Shown in pieces: positions 8,744 through 16,380 of a stretch of DNA of 42,612 bases. The position numbers and the translations under genes were made by a program. The first letter of the stretch is position 1. Every line of letters begins with the position of its first letter. The notes beneath the pieces are model-generated. The model had not been told where the DNA came from, did no database searches, and saw only the letters and a list, made by a program, of their open reading frames with translations. The stretch is from Bacteroidota bacterium (GTDB lineage: Bacteria > Bacteroidota > Bacteroidia > Chitinophagales > Chitinophagaceae): assembly GCA_023433345.1 (NCBI GenBank), contig JAEZDA010000111.1, positions 1-42,612 of the forward strand. The letters are read 5' to 3'.

Positions 8744-9649
8744 ATGGCCCGCAAATACCTGTTGACAATTTCCATTCTGATTACAATTCAAAGTACTGCT
8801 CAGTTAAAATCCTCCACTATCGATGCTTCCAATAGAACACCTCTTCCTCATGTAAACGTATGGATAGCAGGTAAAGATGTGGGAACAACCTCTGATCAAA
8901 ACGGGCAGTTCCTGATCAACGGGTCAACTGATTCAGACACTCTTGTATTCAGTTGCGCCGGCTACGTGATGAAAAGAATTCCTGTGCGGGAGGTAGCGAG
9001 TTCAGTTTCACTTGAAAGAAACGTCATCGCACTTCGCGCCGTCACACTCAAAAACAAAAAAGTAAAACGAATTAAAAAAGTGATAGGGGAATTTGAAACC
9101 TCTTCTATAAATTCTTACTGGAGTTCTGGAGGCCAACCTTATTTGATCGGTCGGCTTTTCCGTTACGAAGAGAATATCAAACATCTTCCCATCATAAAAA
9201 GTTTAAAGTTGTATCTATGGAGCAGGGGAAGTTCTGTCTCAAATATTCGGCTTTATTCAGCGGACACAAATGGACTGCCTGATAAGGAGATCTCAGAAGG
9301 AAACATTCTCCTGAGAGCCGAAGATGGTATGCGTATGACTGCGGTGGACCTGGCCGATAGAGGGATCGTGTTTCCGGCCTCAGGGTTGATAGTGCTTTTA
9401 GAAACGATGATAATTCCTGAAAACCGCTACGAAGTTAAATTGCCGGATGAAGGCAAAACCCTCATTCAATACAACCCCTCGCTTGGGGTGTTTCCTTCGG
9501 AAATGACTAACGATACAGAAATATATTTCTTTAAAGGAGGATGGGGAAAACGTCAGCGGCCTTTTCCTGCCTGGGGACACAATGATATAAATTCTCACGA
9601 AGGCAAGTTTGCCATCCCTGCAATACAGGTGACTTTATCAAATTACTGA
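8744..9649 (+). CDS. Secreted protein with carboxypeptidase-regulatory-like domain
   Basis: A 301-residue exported protein. Residues 1-20 form a signal peptide ending STAQ. Residues about 22-100 form a CarboxypepD_reg-like beta-sandwich (PLPHVNVWIAGKDVGTTSDQNGQF, then DTLVFSCAGYVMKRIPV), the same module found before TonB-type receptors. The remaining 200 residues form a beta-rich domain with no motif I can name. In this family such proteins are periplasmic or surface-attached. A bidirectional terminator follows 10 bases after the stop. Confidence 0.75.
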   Translation: MARKYLLTISILITIQSTAQLKSSTIDASNRTPLPHVNVWIAGKDVGTTSDQNGQFLINGSTDSDTLVFSCAGYVMKRIPVREVASSVSLERNVIALRAVTLKNKKVKRIKKVIGEFETSSINSYWSSGGQPYLIGRLFRYEENIKHLPIIKSLKLYLWSRGSSVSNIRLYSADTNGLPDKEISEGNILLRAEDGMRMTAVDLADRGIVFPASGLIVLLETMIIPENRYEVKLPDEGKTLIQYNPSLGVFPSEMTNDTEIYFFKGGWGKRQRPFPAWGHNDINSHEGKFAIPAIQVTLSNY

Positions 9650-9657
9650 CAAACAAA

Positions 9658-9683
9658 AAACCTTCGAAAAAATCGAAGGTTTC
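9658..9683. terminator. Bidirectional terminator between the 8744 gene and tRNA-Val
   Basis: An 8-bp perfect stem (ACCTTCGA / TCGAAGGT, 9660-9667 with 9673-9680) has a 5-A loop. Read on the plus strand it ends in TTCTTT; on the minus strand it ends in TTTTTTGTTTG. It lies 7 bases past the 3' end of the tRNA and 10 bases past the 8744 gene, so it can serve both. Confidence 0.8.
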
Positions 9684-9687
9684 TTTG

Positions 9688-9762
9688 TGGGAGCACACGG
9701 GCTCGAACCGCGGACCCTCTGCTTGTAAGGCAGATGCTCTAAACCAACTGAGCTATGCTCCC
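9688..9762 (-). tRNA. tRNA-Val (anticodon TAC)
   Basis: The minus strand folds as a 75-base cloverleaf. The acceptor arm is GGGAGCA/TGTGCTCCC-type pairing with discriminator A. The D-arm is GCTC...GAGC. The anticodon stem CTGCC/GGCAG carries loop CTTACAA (anticodon TAC at 9727-9725), and the T-arm has GGTTCGAGCCC. The CCA tail is not encoded (CAA follows the discriminator), so a CCA-adding enzyme is needed. A perfect -7 box lies just upstream and a terminator just downstream, making it a monocistronic tRNA gene. Confidence 0.95.
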
Positions 9763-9776
9763 TTGTTTTGGGAGGG

Positions 9777-9784
9777 CAAAGATA
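9777..9784 (-). promoter_or_regulatory. -7 box TATCTTTG for tRNA-Val
   Basis: Perfect TAnnTTTG match on the minus strand, 14 bases upstream of the mature tRNA 5' end. Confidence 0.55.
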
Positions 9785-9825
9785 AGGGGAAAAATATTTC
9801 AGAAACAAAAAAAATTAAAATTCCG

Positions 9826-11145
9826 TCACTGCCATTCGTGAACCATGTGGGGGTTTCGCTCAGCGAAACTGAAAATGCTATGGCGAATGAAATCGTTATC
9901 AGGAAAGGGTTCCAGGGCATCCTTCATTTCAACAATAGATGCAGGAATTTCTGGCAAGAATCCCATTCCGTAAAAACTTCCTTTTTCAACAAGCAGGCAT
10001 AATTTTATATCGCCCGCATTACTTACCACGGAAAATGAGCGAAGATTTGACTTCAGCGCCGCAATAGCTTTATTCACTTTTTCATTGTGGTGACGCCTAT
10101 CCGTATGCGCAGTTTGTTGAACCGTTTTTTCCAGAAAACAACTACCCGGCTCTATTTCAAATTCTGCAATGAGCTTTCGTAACATTGCTCTTCCCTCCTG
10201 CAATAAATTGAATTTGTACAACGCCTCGAGGTGATCTTTTCTTTTATCAATTATCAGCCTGATAAAACCACCGTTGTCTTCATAGGCATAAAGCCCGAAG
10301 GAAGGAGAAGCTTTTTTCTGACTATAATTATATTCCGGCCATAGGCGCCTGATCTCTGTACTTTCCAAAACCAGCGCATGCAATTCGTCCGCACATTCGC
10401 GGAAGGTGATGTGATGGATCTTTCTTAAAAATTGTTGACGCCTGTTGCCACTGTTTGAACCTGTGAAATGACCTGTAACTCTTTTCCTGATGTTGATCGC
10501 CTTCCCTACATAGATCACCTTTTTCTTTTGATCCAGAAAATAATAAACACCGGGCCGGGTGGGAAGATTATCGATCAACTTTCTGTCAACGTGAACAGGA
10601 AGCCATTGTTCACCCGAACCGCGCTTGAGCATTTCATTGATATGAAAATTACCATTGTTTGCAAGGATATGACCGAACAGTTTTGCCGTAGCACGCGCAT
10701 CGCCTCCTGCGCGGTGACGGTTATCTATATCAATATTCAGTTCACGGCAAATATTGCCAAGGCTGTAAGATGGTAAGCCCGGGAAAGCCTTTCGCGCAAG
10801 CCTTACCGTACATAACTTTTTTGCTTTTAATTCCAGCCCGCACTCTTTCAACTTTTCGCTAAGAAAGGTGTGATCGAAATTCACGTTATGGGCAACGAAA
10901 ATATTTCCATCCAGCAACTCACTTATTTCCTGCGCCACTTCTTCAAATCGGGGTGCCGAAGCAACCATCGCATTGCTGATACCTGTAAGTGAAGTAATGA
11001 ATTTGGGAACAGGCTGAAGGGGGTTGACAAGCGTTTCATATTCGCGAATCACTTTCTTCCCATCATGAATAATAATGGCAACCTCTGTAATGCCATTGGC
11101 AGAAGCATGACCGCCGGTGGTTTCTATATCAACTATTGCGTACAA
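9826..11145 (-). CDS. DnaQ-like 3'-5' exonuclease fused to GIY-YIG nuclease domain
   Basis: A 439-residue two-nuclease protein. Residues 1-160 are a DEDDh exonuclease like DNA polymerase III epsilon: D6 and E8 (DIETTGG), D91 (NVNFDHTFL), H144 and D149 (HRAGGDARA). Residues about 194-275 are a GIY-YIG endonuclease like the UvrC/Cho N-terminus: GVYYF at 199, YVG at 212-214, R220, and the catalytic Glu (E261) in LESTEIRRLWPEYN. The C-terminal 160 residues have no clear motif. The start must be TTG at 11145: an in-frame TAG lies 12 codons upstream and there is no ATG between. The likely role is DNA repair or nucleotide-excision processing; the substrate is inferred from domains only. Confidence 0.88.
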   Translation of the reverse strand: MYAIVDIETTGGHASANGITEVAIIIHDGKKVIREYETLVNPLQPVPKFITSLTGISNAMVASAPRFEEVAQEISELLDGNIFVAHNVNFDHTFLSEKLKECGLELKAKKLCTVRLARKAFPGLPSYSLGNICRELNIDIDNRHRAGGDARATAKLFGHILANNGNFHINEMLKRGSGEQWLPVHVDRKLIDNLPTRPGVYYFLDQKKKVIYVGKAINIRKRVTGHFTGSNSGNRRQQFLRKIHHITFRECADELHALVLESTEIRRLWPEYNYSQKKASPSFGLYAYEDNGGFIRLIIDKRKDHLEALYKFNLLQEGRAMLRKLIAEFEIEPGSCFLEKTVQQTAHTDRRHHNEKVNKAIAALKSNLRSFSVVSNAGDIKLCLLVEKGSFYGMGFLPEIPASIVEMKDALEPFPDNDFIRHSIFSFAERNPHMVHEWQ

Positions 11146-11251
11146 AATGATCCGTTGCTGAAGAGTAAATGCAAAATACTAATTTTTTTAGGTAAGAAGT
11201 GCGAAAAGTTGATCCTTCTCCCTTCCTGCTTCAAGTGACCCTGCTAAGTAG

Positions 11252-11259
11252 TAAATTTG
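11252..11259 (+). promoter_or_regulatory. -7 box TAAATTTG for valS
   Basis: Perfect TAnnTTTG match 27 bases before the valS ATG. A frame-open TTG inside the box (11257) is therefore not the start. Confidence 0.5.
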
Positions 11260-11286
11260 CACCCTGCGAAAAACGACAGGAGTAAT

Positions 11287-13980
11287 ATGGAATTGAGCAA
11301 AAACTTTGAGCCCGCACAGGTTGAATCAAAATGGTACAAGCATTGGATGAACCGGGGATATTTCAACAGCACCCCCGATGAACGTAAGCCCTTCACCGTG
11401 GTGATACCTCCGCCAAATGTAACGGGAGTGTTGCATATGGGTCACACACTTAATGAAACCGTTCAGGATATTCTCGTGCGTAAGGCAAGAATGTCGGGAT
11501 TCAATGCATGCTGGGTTCCGGGGAGCGATCATGCAAGTATAGCAACGGAAGCCAAGGTTGTGTCTATGCTGAAGGAAAGAGGGATCGAAAAAAATTCCCT
11601 TTCAAGAGAAGAGTTTTTAAAATATGCATTTGAGTGGAAAGAAAAGTATGGCAACATCATATATAACCAGATAGAAAGGCTGGGCTGCAGTGTAGACTGG
11701 AACCGCACCACCTTCACTATGGATCCACACTATTACAGCGCAGTTTTAAAAGTTTTTGCAGACCTGTACAACAAGGGCCTGATCTATCGCGGTGCACGCA
11801 TGATCAATTGGGATGTGGCTGCAAAAACTGCCCTTAGCGATGAGGAAGTTGAATACAAAGACCTACAGGGAACTCTTTATTATATTAATTATAGCATAGA
11901 CGCTGGCGATGATGAAACATTGCCAAGGCACATCACTATAGCTACTCAAAGGCCAGAAACCATCATGGGAGACACAGCGATTTGCGTAAACCCCAACGAT
12001 GGTCGCTACACGAAGTTGAAAGGGAAACATGCATTCGTTCCCCTGATCAACCGCAGAATTCCGATCATCTTCGATGAATATGTTGATCCCTCCTTTGGAA
12101 CCGGGGCCCTGAAGATCACCCCGGCGCACGACATCAATGATTATAACCTCGGCCTGAAACATAATGTTGAAGTAATAGATACGCTCAACGAAGATGGCAC
12201 TATGAGCGCCGCCGCACAGATCTTTGTTGGCGAAGACAGATTTGTTGCGCGAAAAAAAATAATCGCAGAGCTGAAAGAGAAGGGGCTCGTGGAAAAAGAA
12301 GAAAGTTATGCCACCCGTCTCGGATATAGCCAGAGAACCGGGGTGGTTGTAGAACCGAGAATAAGCACTCAATGGTTTGTGAAAATGGCGGGTCTCGCTA
12401 AGCCGGCCCTTGACGCTGTTGTTAATGGAGACATTAAGATACATCCGGGAGATAAATTTTTAGCCACCTATAAATACTGGCTCGAAAATGTGAAGGACTG
12501 GTGCATAAGCCGGCAGCTTTGGTGGGGGCAGCAAATACCTGCATGGTATGATGAAGACGGTAAGATGGTTGTTGCCGAAACAGAATCGCAGGCCTACGAA
12601 AAATATGCAGAACTAACGGGAACGCCTGTACGCTCTACGGGGTTAAAACAAGATGAGGACGTACTCGATACCTGGTTTTCCTCCTGGCTGTGGCCAATGG
12701 AAGTGTTCAAGGGCATAACCGAACCCGGAAATGCAGATGCGAAATACTACTATCCCGGCTCAGTGCTGGTTACCGGGCAGGATATTATTTTCTTCTGGGT
12801 GGCGCGGATGGTAATGGCCGGGATGGAATATGAAAAGCAAAAGCCTTTCAGCGACGTTTACTTTACCGGAATGGTTCGCGATAAGCAAGGTCGCAAGATG
12901 AGCAAGAGCCTTGGCAACAGTCCTGATCTTTTAGAACTAATTGACAGGTACGGCGCAGACGCTGTCAGGTTCGGCATCATGATTTCTTCTCCGGCAGGAA
13001 ATGATCTTTTATTCGATGAAGCATCTCTCGAACAGGGCCGCAATTTCAATAACAAAATGTGGAATGCACTCAAGCTTGTGCTGATGTGGAAGGAAAAGGT
13101 GGAAACTGCAAATGATGCGCTGGAATCTGATTCATTAAGCTGGTTGGCTGATAAAATAACTCACAAATCTGCTTACCCTGCCGAAGATTTTGCGCAGTCA
13201 TGGTTTCGCAGCAGATTGAACCAGGCAAGAGCGGAGATCGATTCACTCATGCAGCAATTCAGGCTGAGCGAGGCTTTGAAAACACTTTACTCCCTGATAT
13301 GGGATGACTTCTGCAGTTGGTATCTGGAATGGGTTAAACCACCTTTTGAAGGAAAAATGACTGCTAACGTTTACGAGCAAACGAAAATATTTTTCAGCGA
13401 ATTGTTGCAAATGCTTCATCCCTTCATGCCTTTTGTTACAGAAGAGATATACCATTTGCTTGATGAAAGAAACGATGACTTGTGCGTAAAGCAGTTTTCG
13501 CCGGTTTCTGCAGTTGATCACAAGGCTATCGGGCAGGGAAAACTTTTGCAGGAACTGATAAGCGGCGCGAGGGACTTGAGAAACAAAAATCAGCTTAAAC
13601 AAAAAGAACCGGTAACGCTCCACATTGATTCTCCCGAAAGTGAACTTATTAAACCGGTGAGCGATATTTTGGCACGCCAGATAAATGCCGCCTCTATTCA
13701 GTTTGTTGACCAACCGGTTGCCAACACCATCCAGGCAGTGTTCGGGAAAACACGGGTTTATTTAGAAACCAGCCAGCCTCTTAACAACAGCCGACAGAAA
13801 CAAGACATGTTAAAAGAACTGGAACACCTCAGGGGCTTCCTCTCAACTGTAGAAAAAAAACTGGGCAATGAAAAATTTGTTCAAAATGCCCGGCCTGATG
13901 TAATTGCCCTGGAACAAAAGAAAAAATCTGATGCAGAGGCAAAAATAAAAGTGATCGAAGAAAGCCTGTCAATTCTTTAA
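11287..13980 (+). CDS. valS: Valyl-tRNA synthetase
   Basis: An 897-residue class Ia synthetase that charges tRNA-Val. The HIGH signature is HMGH at residues 50-53 within PPPNVTGVLHMGHT, and KMSKS is at 537-541. The editing (CP1) domain lies between them, with the TQRPETIMGDTA and DPSFGTGALKITPAHD motifs. The anticodon-binding domain and a C-terminal coiled-coil arm (about 835-897, KELEHLRGFLSTVEKKL) follow, as usual for ValS. The ATG at 11287 is preceded by AGGAG at 11278-11282, a good ribosome-binding site; an upstream TTG would fall in the promoter. The gene stands about 1.5 kb from tRNA-Val(TAC). Confidence 0.97.
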   Translation: MELSKNFEPAQVESKWYKHWMNRGYFNSTPDERKPFTVVIPPPNVTGVLHMGHTLNETVQDILVRKARMSGFNACWVPGSDHASIATEAKVVSMLKERGIEKNSLSREEFLKYAFEWKEKYGNIIYNQIERLGCSVDWNRTTFTMDPHYYSAVLKVFADLYNKGLIYRGARMINWDVAAKTALSDEEVEYKDLQGTLYYINYSIDAGDDETLPRHITIATQRPETIMGDTAICVNPNDGRYTKLKGKHAFVPLINRRIPIIFDEYVDPSFGTGALKITPAHDINDYNLGLKHNVEVIDTLNEDGTMSAAAQIFVGEDRFVARKKIIAELKEKGLVEKEESYATRLGYSQRTGVVVEPRISTQWFVKMAGLAKPALDAVVNGDIKIHPGDKFLATYKYWLENVKDWCISRQLWWGQQIPAWYDEDGKMVVAETESQAYEKYAELTGTPVRSTGLKQDEDVLDTWFSSWLWPMEVFKGITEPGNADAKYYYPGSVLVTGQDIIFFWVARMVMAGMEYEKQKPFSDVYFTGMVRDKQGRKMSKSLGNSPDLLELIDRYGADAVRFGIMISSPAGNDLLFDEASLEQGRNFNNKMWNALKLVLMWKEKVETANDALESDSLSWLADKITHKSAYPAEDFAQSWFRSRLNQARAEIDSLMQQFRLSEALKTLYSLIWDDFCSWYLEWVKPPFEGKMTANVYEQTKIFFSELLQMLHPFMPFVTEEIYHLLDERNDDLCVKQFSPVSAVDHKAIGQGKLLQELISGARDLRNKNQLKQKEPVTLHIDSPESELIKPVSDILARQINAASIQFVDQPVANTIQAVFGKTRVYLETSQPLNNSRQKQDMLKELEHLRGFLSTVEKKLGNEKFVQNARPDVIALEQKKKSDAEAKIKVIEESLSIL

Positions 13981-14044
13981 AACTGGTATGATATTTAACG
14001 GAAGTAGTTAGGAAAAAGATGTAGATTAGGGAAAATAAAAACCA

Positions 14045-14488
14045 ATGTTCAGATCATTATTAGCGGTGTTGCTTGTTTTTTCAATTGCCAACGGCTACGG
14101 GCAAACGAAGAAAACTCCCCGCCCTGTTCTAACCACGCTCATCGGGCAGTATAAAGATTCGGTTCGGTTAAATGCTGAAGAGGCCGAACGCGTAATCTCA
14201 CAACCGCTGAGAATTGTCGATGATAAAAAAACTGTATATACAATTGCCAGTTACCAATTTCTTTACAGGAGAAATGTGGTCACCGAAGATGAGCAAACAG
14301 GAAAAATAACTCCAACAACAAGCATCGCTTCACAACGTTTCACCTCCACCCCGCTCCCCGACTATTGGATCAAACCAATCATGGGTCAGCTGAAAGCGGG
14401 GGAAGAAATTTGGTATTTCGACATTATAGTAAAAGACCCCAACGGGAAGGTGTCCTTTGCACCAGATGTGAAGATCAAAATAATCTGA
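14045..14488 (+). CDS. Small secreted protein of unknown function
   Basis: A 147-residue protein with a signal peptide (residues about 1-19, ending GYGQ). The mature part is beta-rich (VLTTLIGQYKDSVRLNAEEA, IASYQFLYRRN, ITPTTSIASQRFTSTPLP), ending EEIWYFDIIVKDPNGKVSFAPDVKIKII. The last 40 residues resemble the beta-sandwich seen at the C-terminus of GldM-like proteins, but I cannot assign it. Its TGA overlaps the ATG of the following GNAT (TGATG), indicating translational coupling. Confidence 0.65.
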   Translation: MFRSLLAVLLVFSIANGYGQTKKTPRPVLTTLIGQYKDSVRLNAEEAERVISQPLRIVDDKKTVYTIASYQFLYRRNVVTEDEQTGKITPTTSIASQRFTSTPLPDYWIKPIMGQLKAGEEIWYFDIIVKDPNGKVSFAPDVKIKII

Positions 14489-14976
14489 TGGATATTATTC
14501 CGGCAGAAGTTTCGCGAATTGGCGATATCCGGATGATCGCGCACAACACCTGGCCTGCAGCATACGGCAACATCCTCCCAGCTCAACAGATCGACTATAT
14601 GTTGGAGCTTTTCTACAGCCCTGATGCGTTGAAAGCTCAAATGGAAGATGGTCAGTGTTTTTTCATTGCATTAATTAACGATAAACCGGTTGCGTTCGCT
14701 GCATGGCAGATGATCAGCCCGCACTTGGGTAAACTGCAAAAGCTTTATGTACTACCGGAAGTTCAGGGAAGAAATATCGGGAATAAATTACTTGACCATG
14801 TGATAACTTCAGCCCGCAATGAGGGAGCAAAAAAATTGGAATTAAATGTGAACCGACATAACCCCGCGAAGGTCTTTTACGAAAAAGCAGGATTCACCAT
14901 TAATAGAACTGCAGATATTGATATCGGACATGGATATTTTATGAACGATTATATCATGAGCCTTCCGCTTACCTAA
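14488..14976 (+). CDS. GNAT-family N-acetyltransferase
   Basis: A 162-residue acetyltransferase. Motif A is LYVLPEVQGRNIGNKLLDHVI, with the V-x-x-x-x-Q-G-R/N-x-I-G acetyl-CoA loop. Motif B follows as ELNVNRHNPAKVFYEKAGFTI. The frame is open back to 14365, but the ATG at 14488 overlaps the previous stop and begins right at the family's N-terminal strand (MDIIPAEVSRIGDIRMI), so it is chosen. The stop codon overlaps the stop of the convergent SIMPL gene. The substrate is unknown. Confidence 0.85.
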   Translation: MDIIPAEVSRIGDIRMIAHNTWPAAYGNILPAQQIDYMLELFYSPDALKAQMEDGQCFFIALINDKPVAFAAWQMISPHLGKLQKLYVLPEVQGRNIGNKLLDHVITSARNEGAKKLELNVNRHNPAKVFYEKAGFTINRTADIDIGHGYFMNDYIMSLPLT

Positions 14977-15704
14977 TCAACAGCAAAATCAACCTTCATT
15001 GTGATCGTGGCCGTTTTGTTCTTGCTTGTTGTATTAAAGGCACCACCATAGCTGTAGTCTTCATTACTGTTCTGGCCAACGATTTGGAAAACACCCATGG
15101 TTCCTTTACGGATCTTTCCGAGTTTTCCGCCGGCATTTTTCGCGATGGTTTCCGCGCGCAGGCGGGCATCTGCACTTGCCTTGGCCAACAGGTCGATCTT
15201 TAGCTCAGAAAGTTTACTGTAATAATATGAAGGGGATGATGAATTAAGTTCTATTCCGCTTTCTATCAGCTCGGTCACTTCTCTGGATATTCTTTCCACC
15301 AGTTCAATATTCCTGGAATCAACCGTAACATTTTGCCGAAGGTTGTAACCGGTGAATTCAGAACCTATCTGCCTGCCGTTTTCATCATAACGGGTATTGA
15401 ATTCTTTATCTATACTTATCGCCGAAAAAACCATTTCATTTTCAGTTACTCCCTTTGATGTGAGATACCTTCGAATAGTTGCTTCGTCACTCTTCAGCAA
15501 AGCGTATGCACTTTTCAGGTCCATCGTCTTCTTGTTGTAGAAACCGTTCCAAACGATCTGGTCACTCACAAAATCCTTTTCAGCAGAACCGGTGACAGTG
15601 ATATTTTCTACAGAGGTGAATTTATACTTATACGCGCTTCCTATCAAAAAAAGCGCGATTACAAGGCCCAAAGCAGCGATCGCTACGGCGGCGACTGTTC
15701 TCAT
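14973..15704 (-). CDS. SIMPL domain (DUF541) protein
   Basis: A 243-residue protein with one N-terminal membrane anchor or uncleaved signal (residues about 4-25). A SIMPL/DUF541 domain follows, opening with ENITVTGSAEKDFVSDQIVWNGFY, and including LAKASADARLRAETIAKNAG, the family's conserved helix. Family members are periplasmic or membrane-anchored and have been linked to oxidative stress and to signalling-partner binding; the role here is unknown. It ends with TAG inside the GNAT stop (4-base convergent overlap). It lies 56 bases downstream of the Lrp regulator on the same strand. Confidence 0.85.
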   Translation of the reverse strand: MRTVAAVAIAALGLVIALFLIGSAYKYKFTSVENITVTGSAEKDFVSDQIVWNGFYNKKTMDLKSAYALLKSDEATIRRYLTSKGVTENEMVFSAISIDKEFNTRYDENGRQIGSEFTGYNLRQNVTVDSRNIELVERISREVTELIESGIELNSSSPSYYYSKLSELKIDLLAKASADARLRAETIAKNAGGKLGKIRKGTMGVFQIVGQNSNEDYSYGGAFNTTSKNKTATITMKVDFAVD

Positions 15705-15760
15705 AAATAAAATGTTAGGTAATGAAATTATCTATTTAAATGATAATGAAAAATTAAATC

Positions 15761-16246
15761 TCACCATATCAGCCGATGGGTGTCTTTGATCACTCCCATC
15801 ACGAATACACTTTGCATATTGCCCACATTATCTGTGAGCCCAAGTTTGTTCACATGAAAATCATAATAAGCATTCATGTCTTTACAAACCACCTTCAACA
15901 TAAAATCAAATTCACCTGAAATATTGTAACATGCTATTACTTCATTCATTGCATTGATGGCTGAAATAAATTTTGCTCCTGCGCCCCGGTTATGTTCTTT
16001 CAGCGACACATAGCAAATAACCGTGAGGCCCTTACCTACCTTTCCTGCATCCAGCAGGGTGGCATAACGGCGAATTATACCTGATGCCTCCATTCTTTTT
16101 ATTCGTTCATGAACGGGAGTAGCGCTCAGCCTTACTTTTTCGCCGATCTCTTTAACGGTCATCCTTGAATTGTCCTGCAATAATTTGAGTATGGCAACGT
16201 CTTTCTCATCTAACCGGAAATTTTCATTAGTTGAATCCTCTTTCAT
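15761..16246 (-). CDS. Lrp/AsnC family transcriptional regulator
   Basis: A 161-residue regulator. An N-terminal winged HTH (residues about 12-62: LDEKDVAILKLLQDNSRMTV, then the recognition helix in LSATPVHERIKRMEASGII) is followed by the RAM effector-binding domain (about 78-155; SGEFDFMLKVVCKDMNAYYDF). The domain order and length fit the family. Effectors of the family are amino acids. It is divergent from ahcY across a 134-base region holding repeated sites, so it may control itself and the methyl cycle gene; that link is inference. Confidence 0.92.
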   Translation of the reverse strand: MKEDSTNENFRLDEKDVAILKLLQDNSRMTVKEIGEKVRLSATPVHERIKRMEASGIIRRYATLLDAGKVGKGLTVICYVSLKEHNRGAGAKFISAINAMNEVIACYNISGEFDFMLKVVCKDMNAYYDFHVNKLGLTDNVGNMQSVFVMGVIKDTHRLIW

Positions 16247-16292
16247 GGCTGCAATTCTTATTAGAATTTAGATATCTTTCCTATAAACATAA

Positions 16293-16347
16293 GCATTTTT
16301 AGAGAAATTCACTAAATATACTAACAGGTATAGCATTTTTCGCTAAA
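16293..16347 (+). promoter_or_regulatory. Candidate operator: two direct repeats GCATTTTTnGnnAAA 40 bp apart
   Basis: GCATTTTTAGAGAAA (16293-16307) and GCATTTTTCGCTAAA (16333-16347) share 12 of 15 bases in the same orientation. Their spacing is 40 bp, close to four helical turns, in the divergent lrp-ahcY region. The second repeat lies directly upstream of the ahcY -7 box. Lrp-type octamers bind phased sites, so an operator is plausible. Confidence 0.4.
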
Positions 16348-16353
16348 AGCAGT

Positions 16354-16361
16354 TAGATTTG
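16354..16361 (+). promoter_or_regulatory. -7 box TAGATTTG for ahcY
   Basis: Perfect TAnnTTTG match 19 bases before the ahcY ATG. The implied leader is short, leaving no room for an SAH or SAM riboswitch. Confidence 0.55.
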
Positions 16362-16380
16362 CGGTACAAAAAAATTACAA

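Noticed and set aside
11863..12444. 193-codon ORF antisense to valS
   Set aside because: It lies wholly within valS, whose motifs are intact; the product has no family-like features.
14365..14487. 41-residue N-terminal extension of the GNAT at 14488
   Set aside because: It is the alternate frame of the preceding secreted-protein gene; the ATG overlapping that gene's stop fits the family start.
16247..16380. SAH or SAM riboswitch upstream of ahcY
   Set aside because: The -7 box is 19 bases before the ATG, so the leader is too short, and no pseudoknot-like arms are seen.
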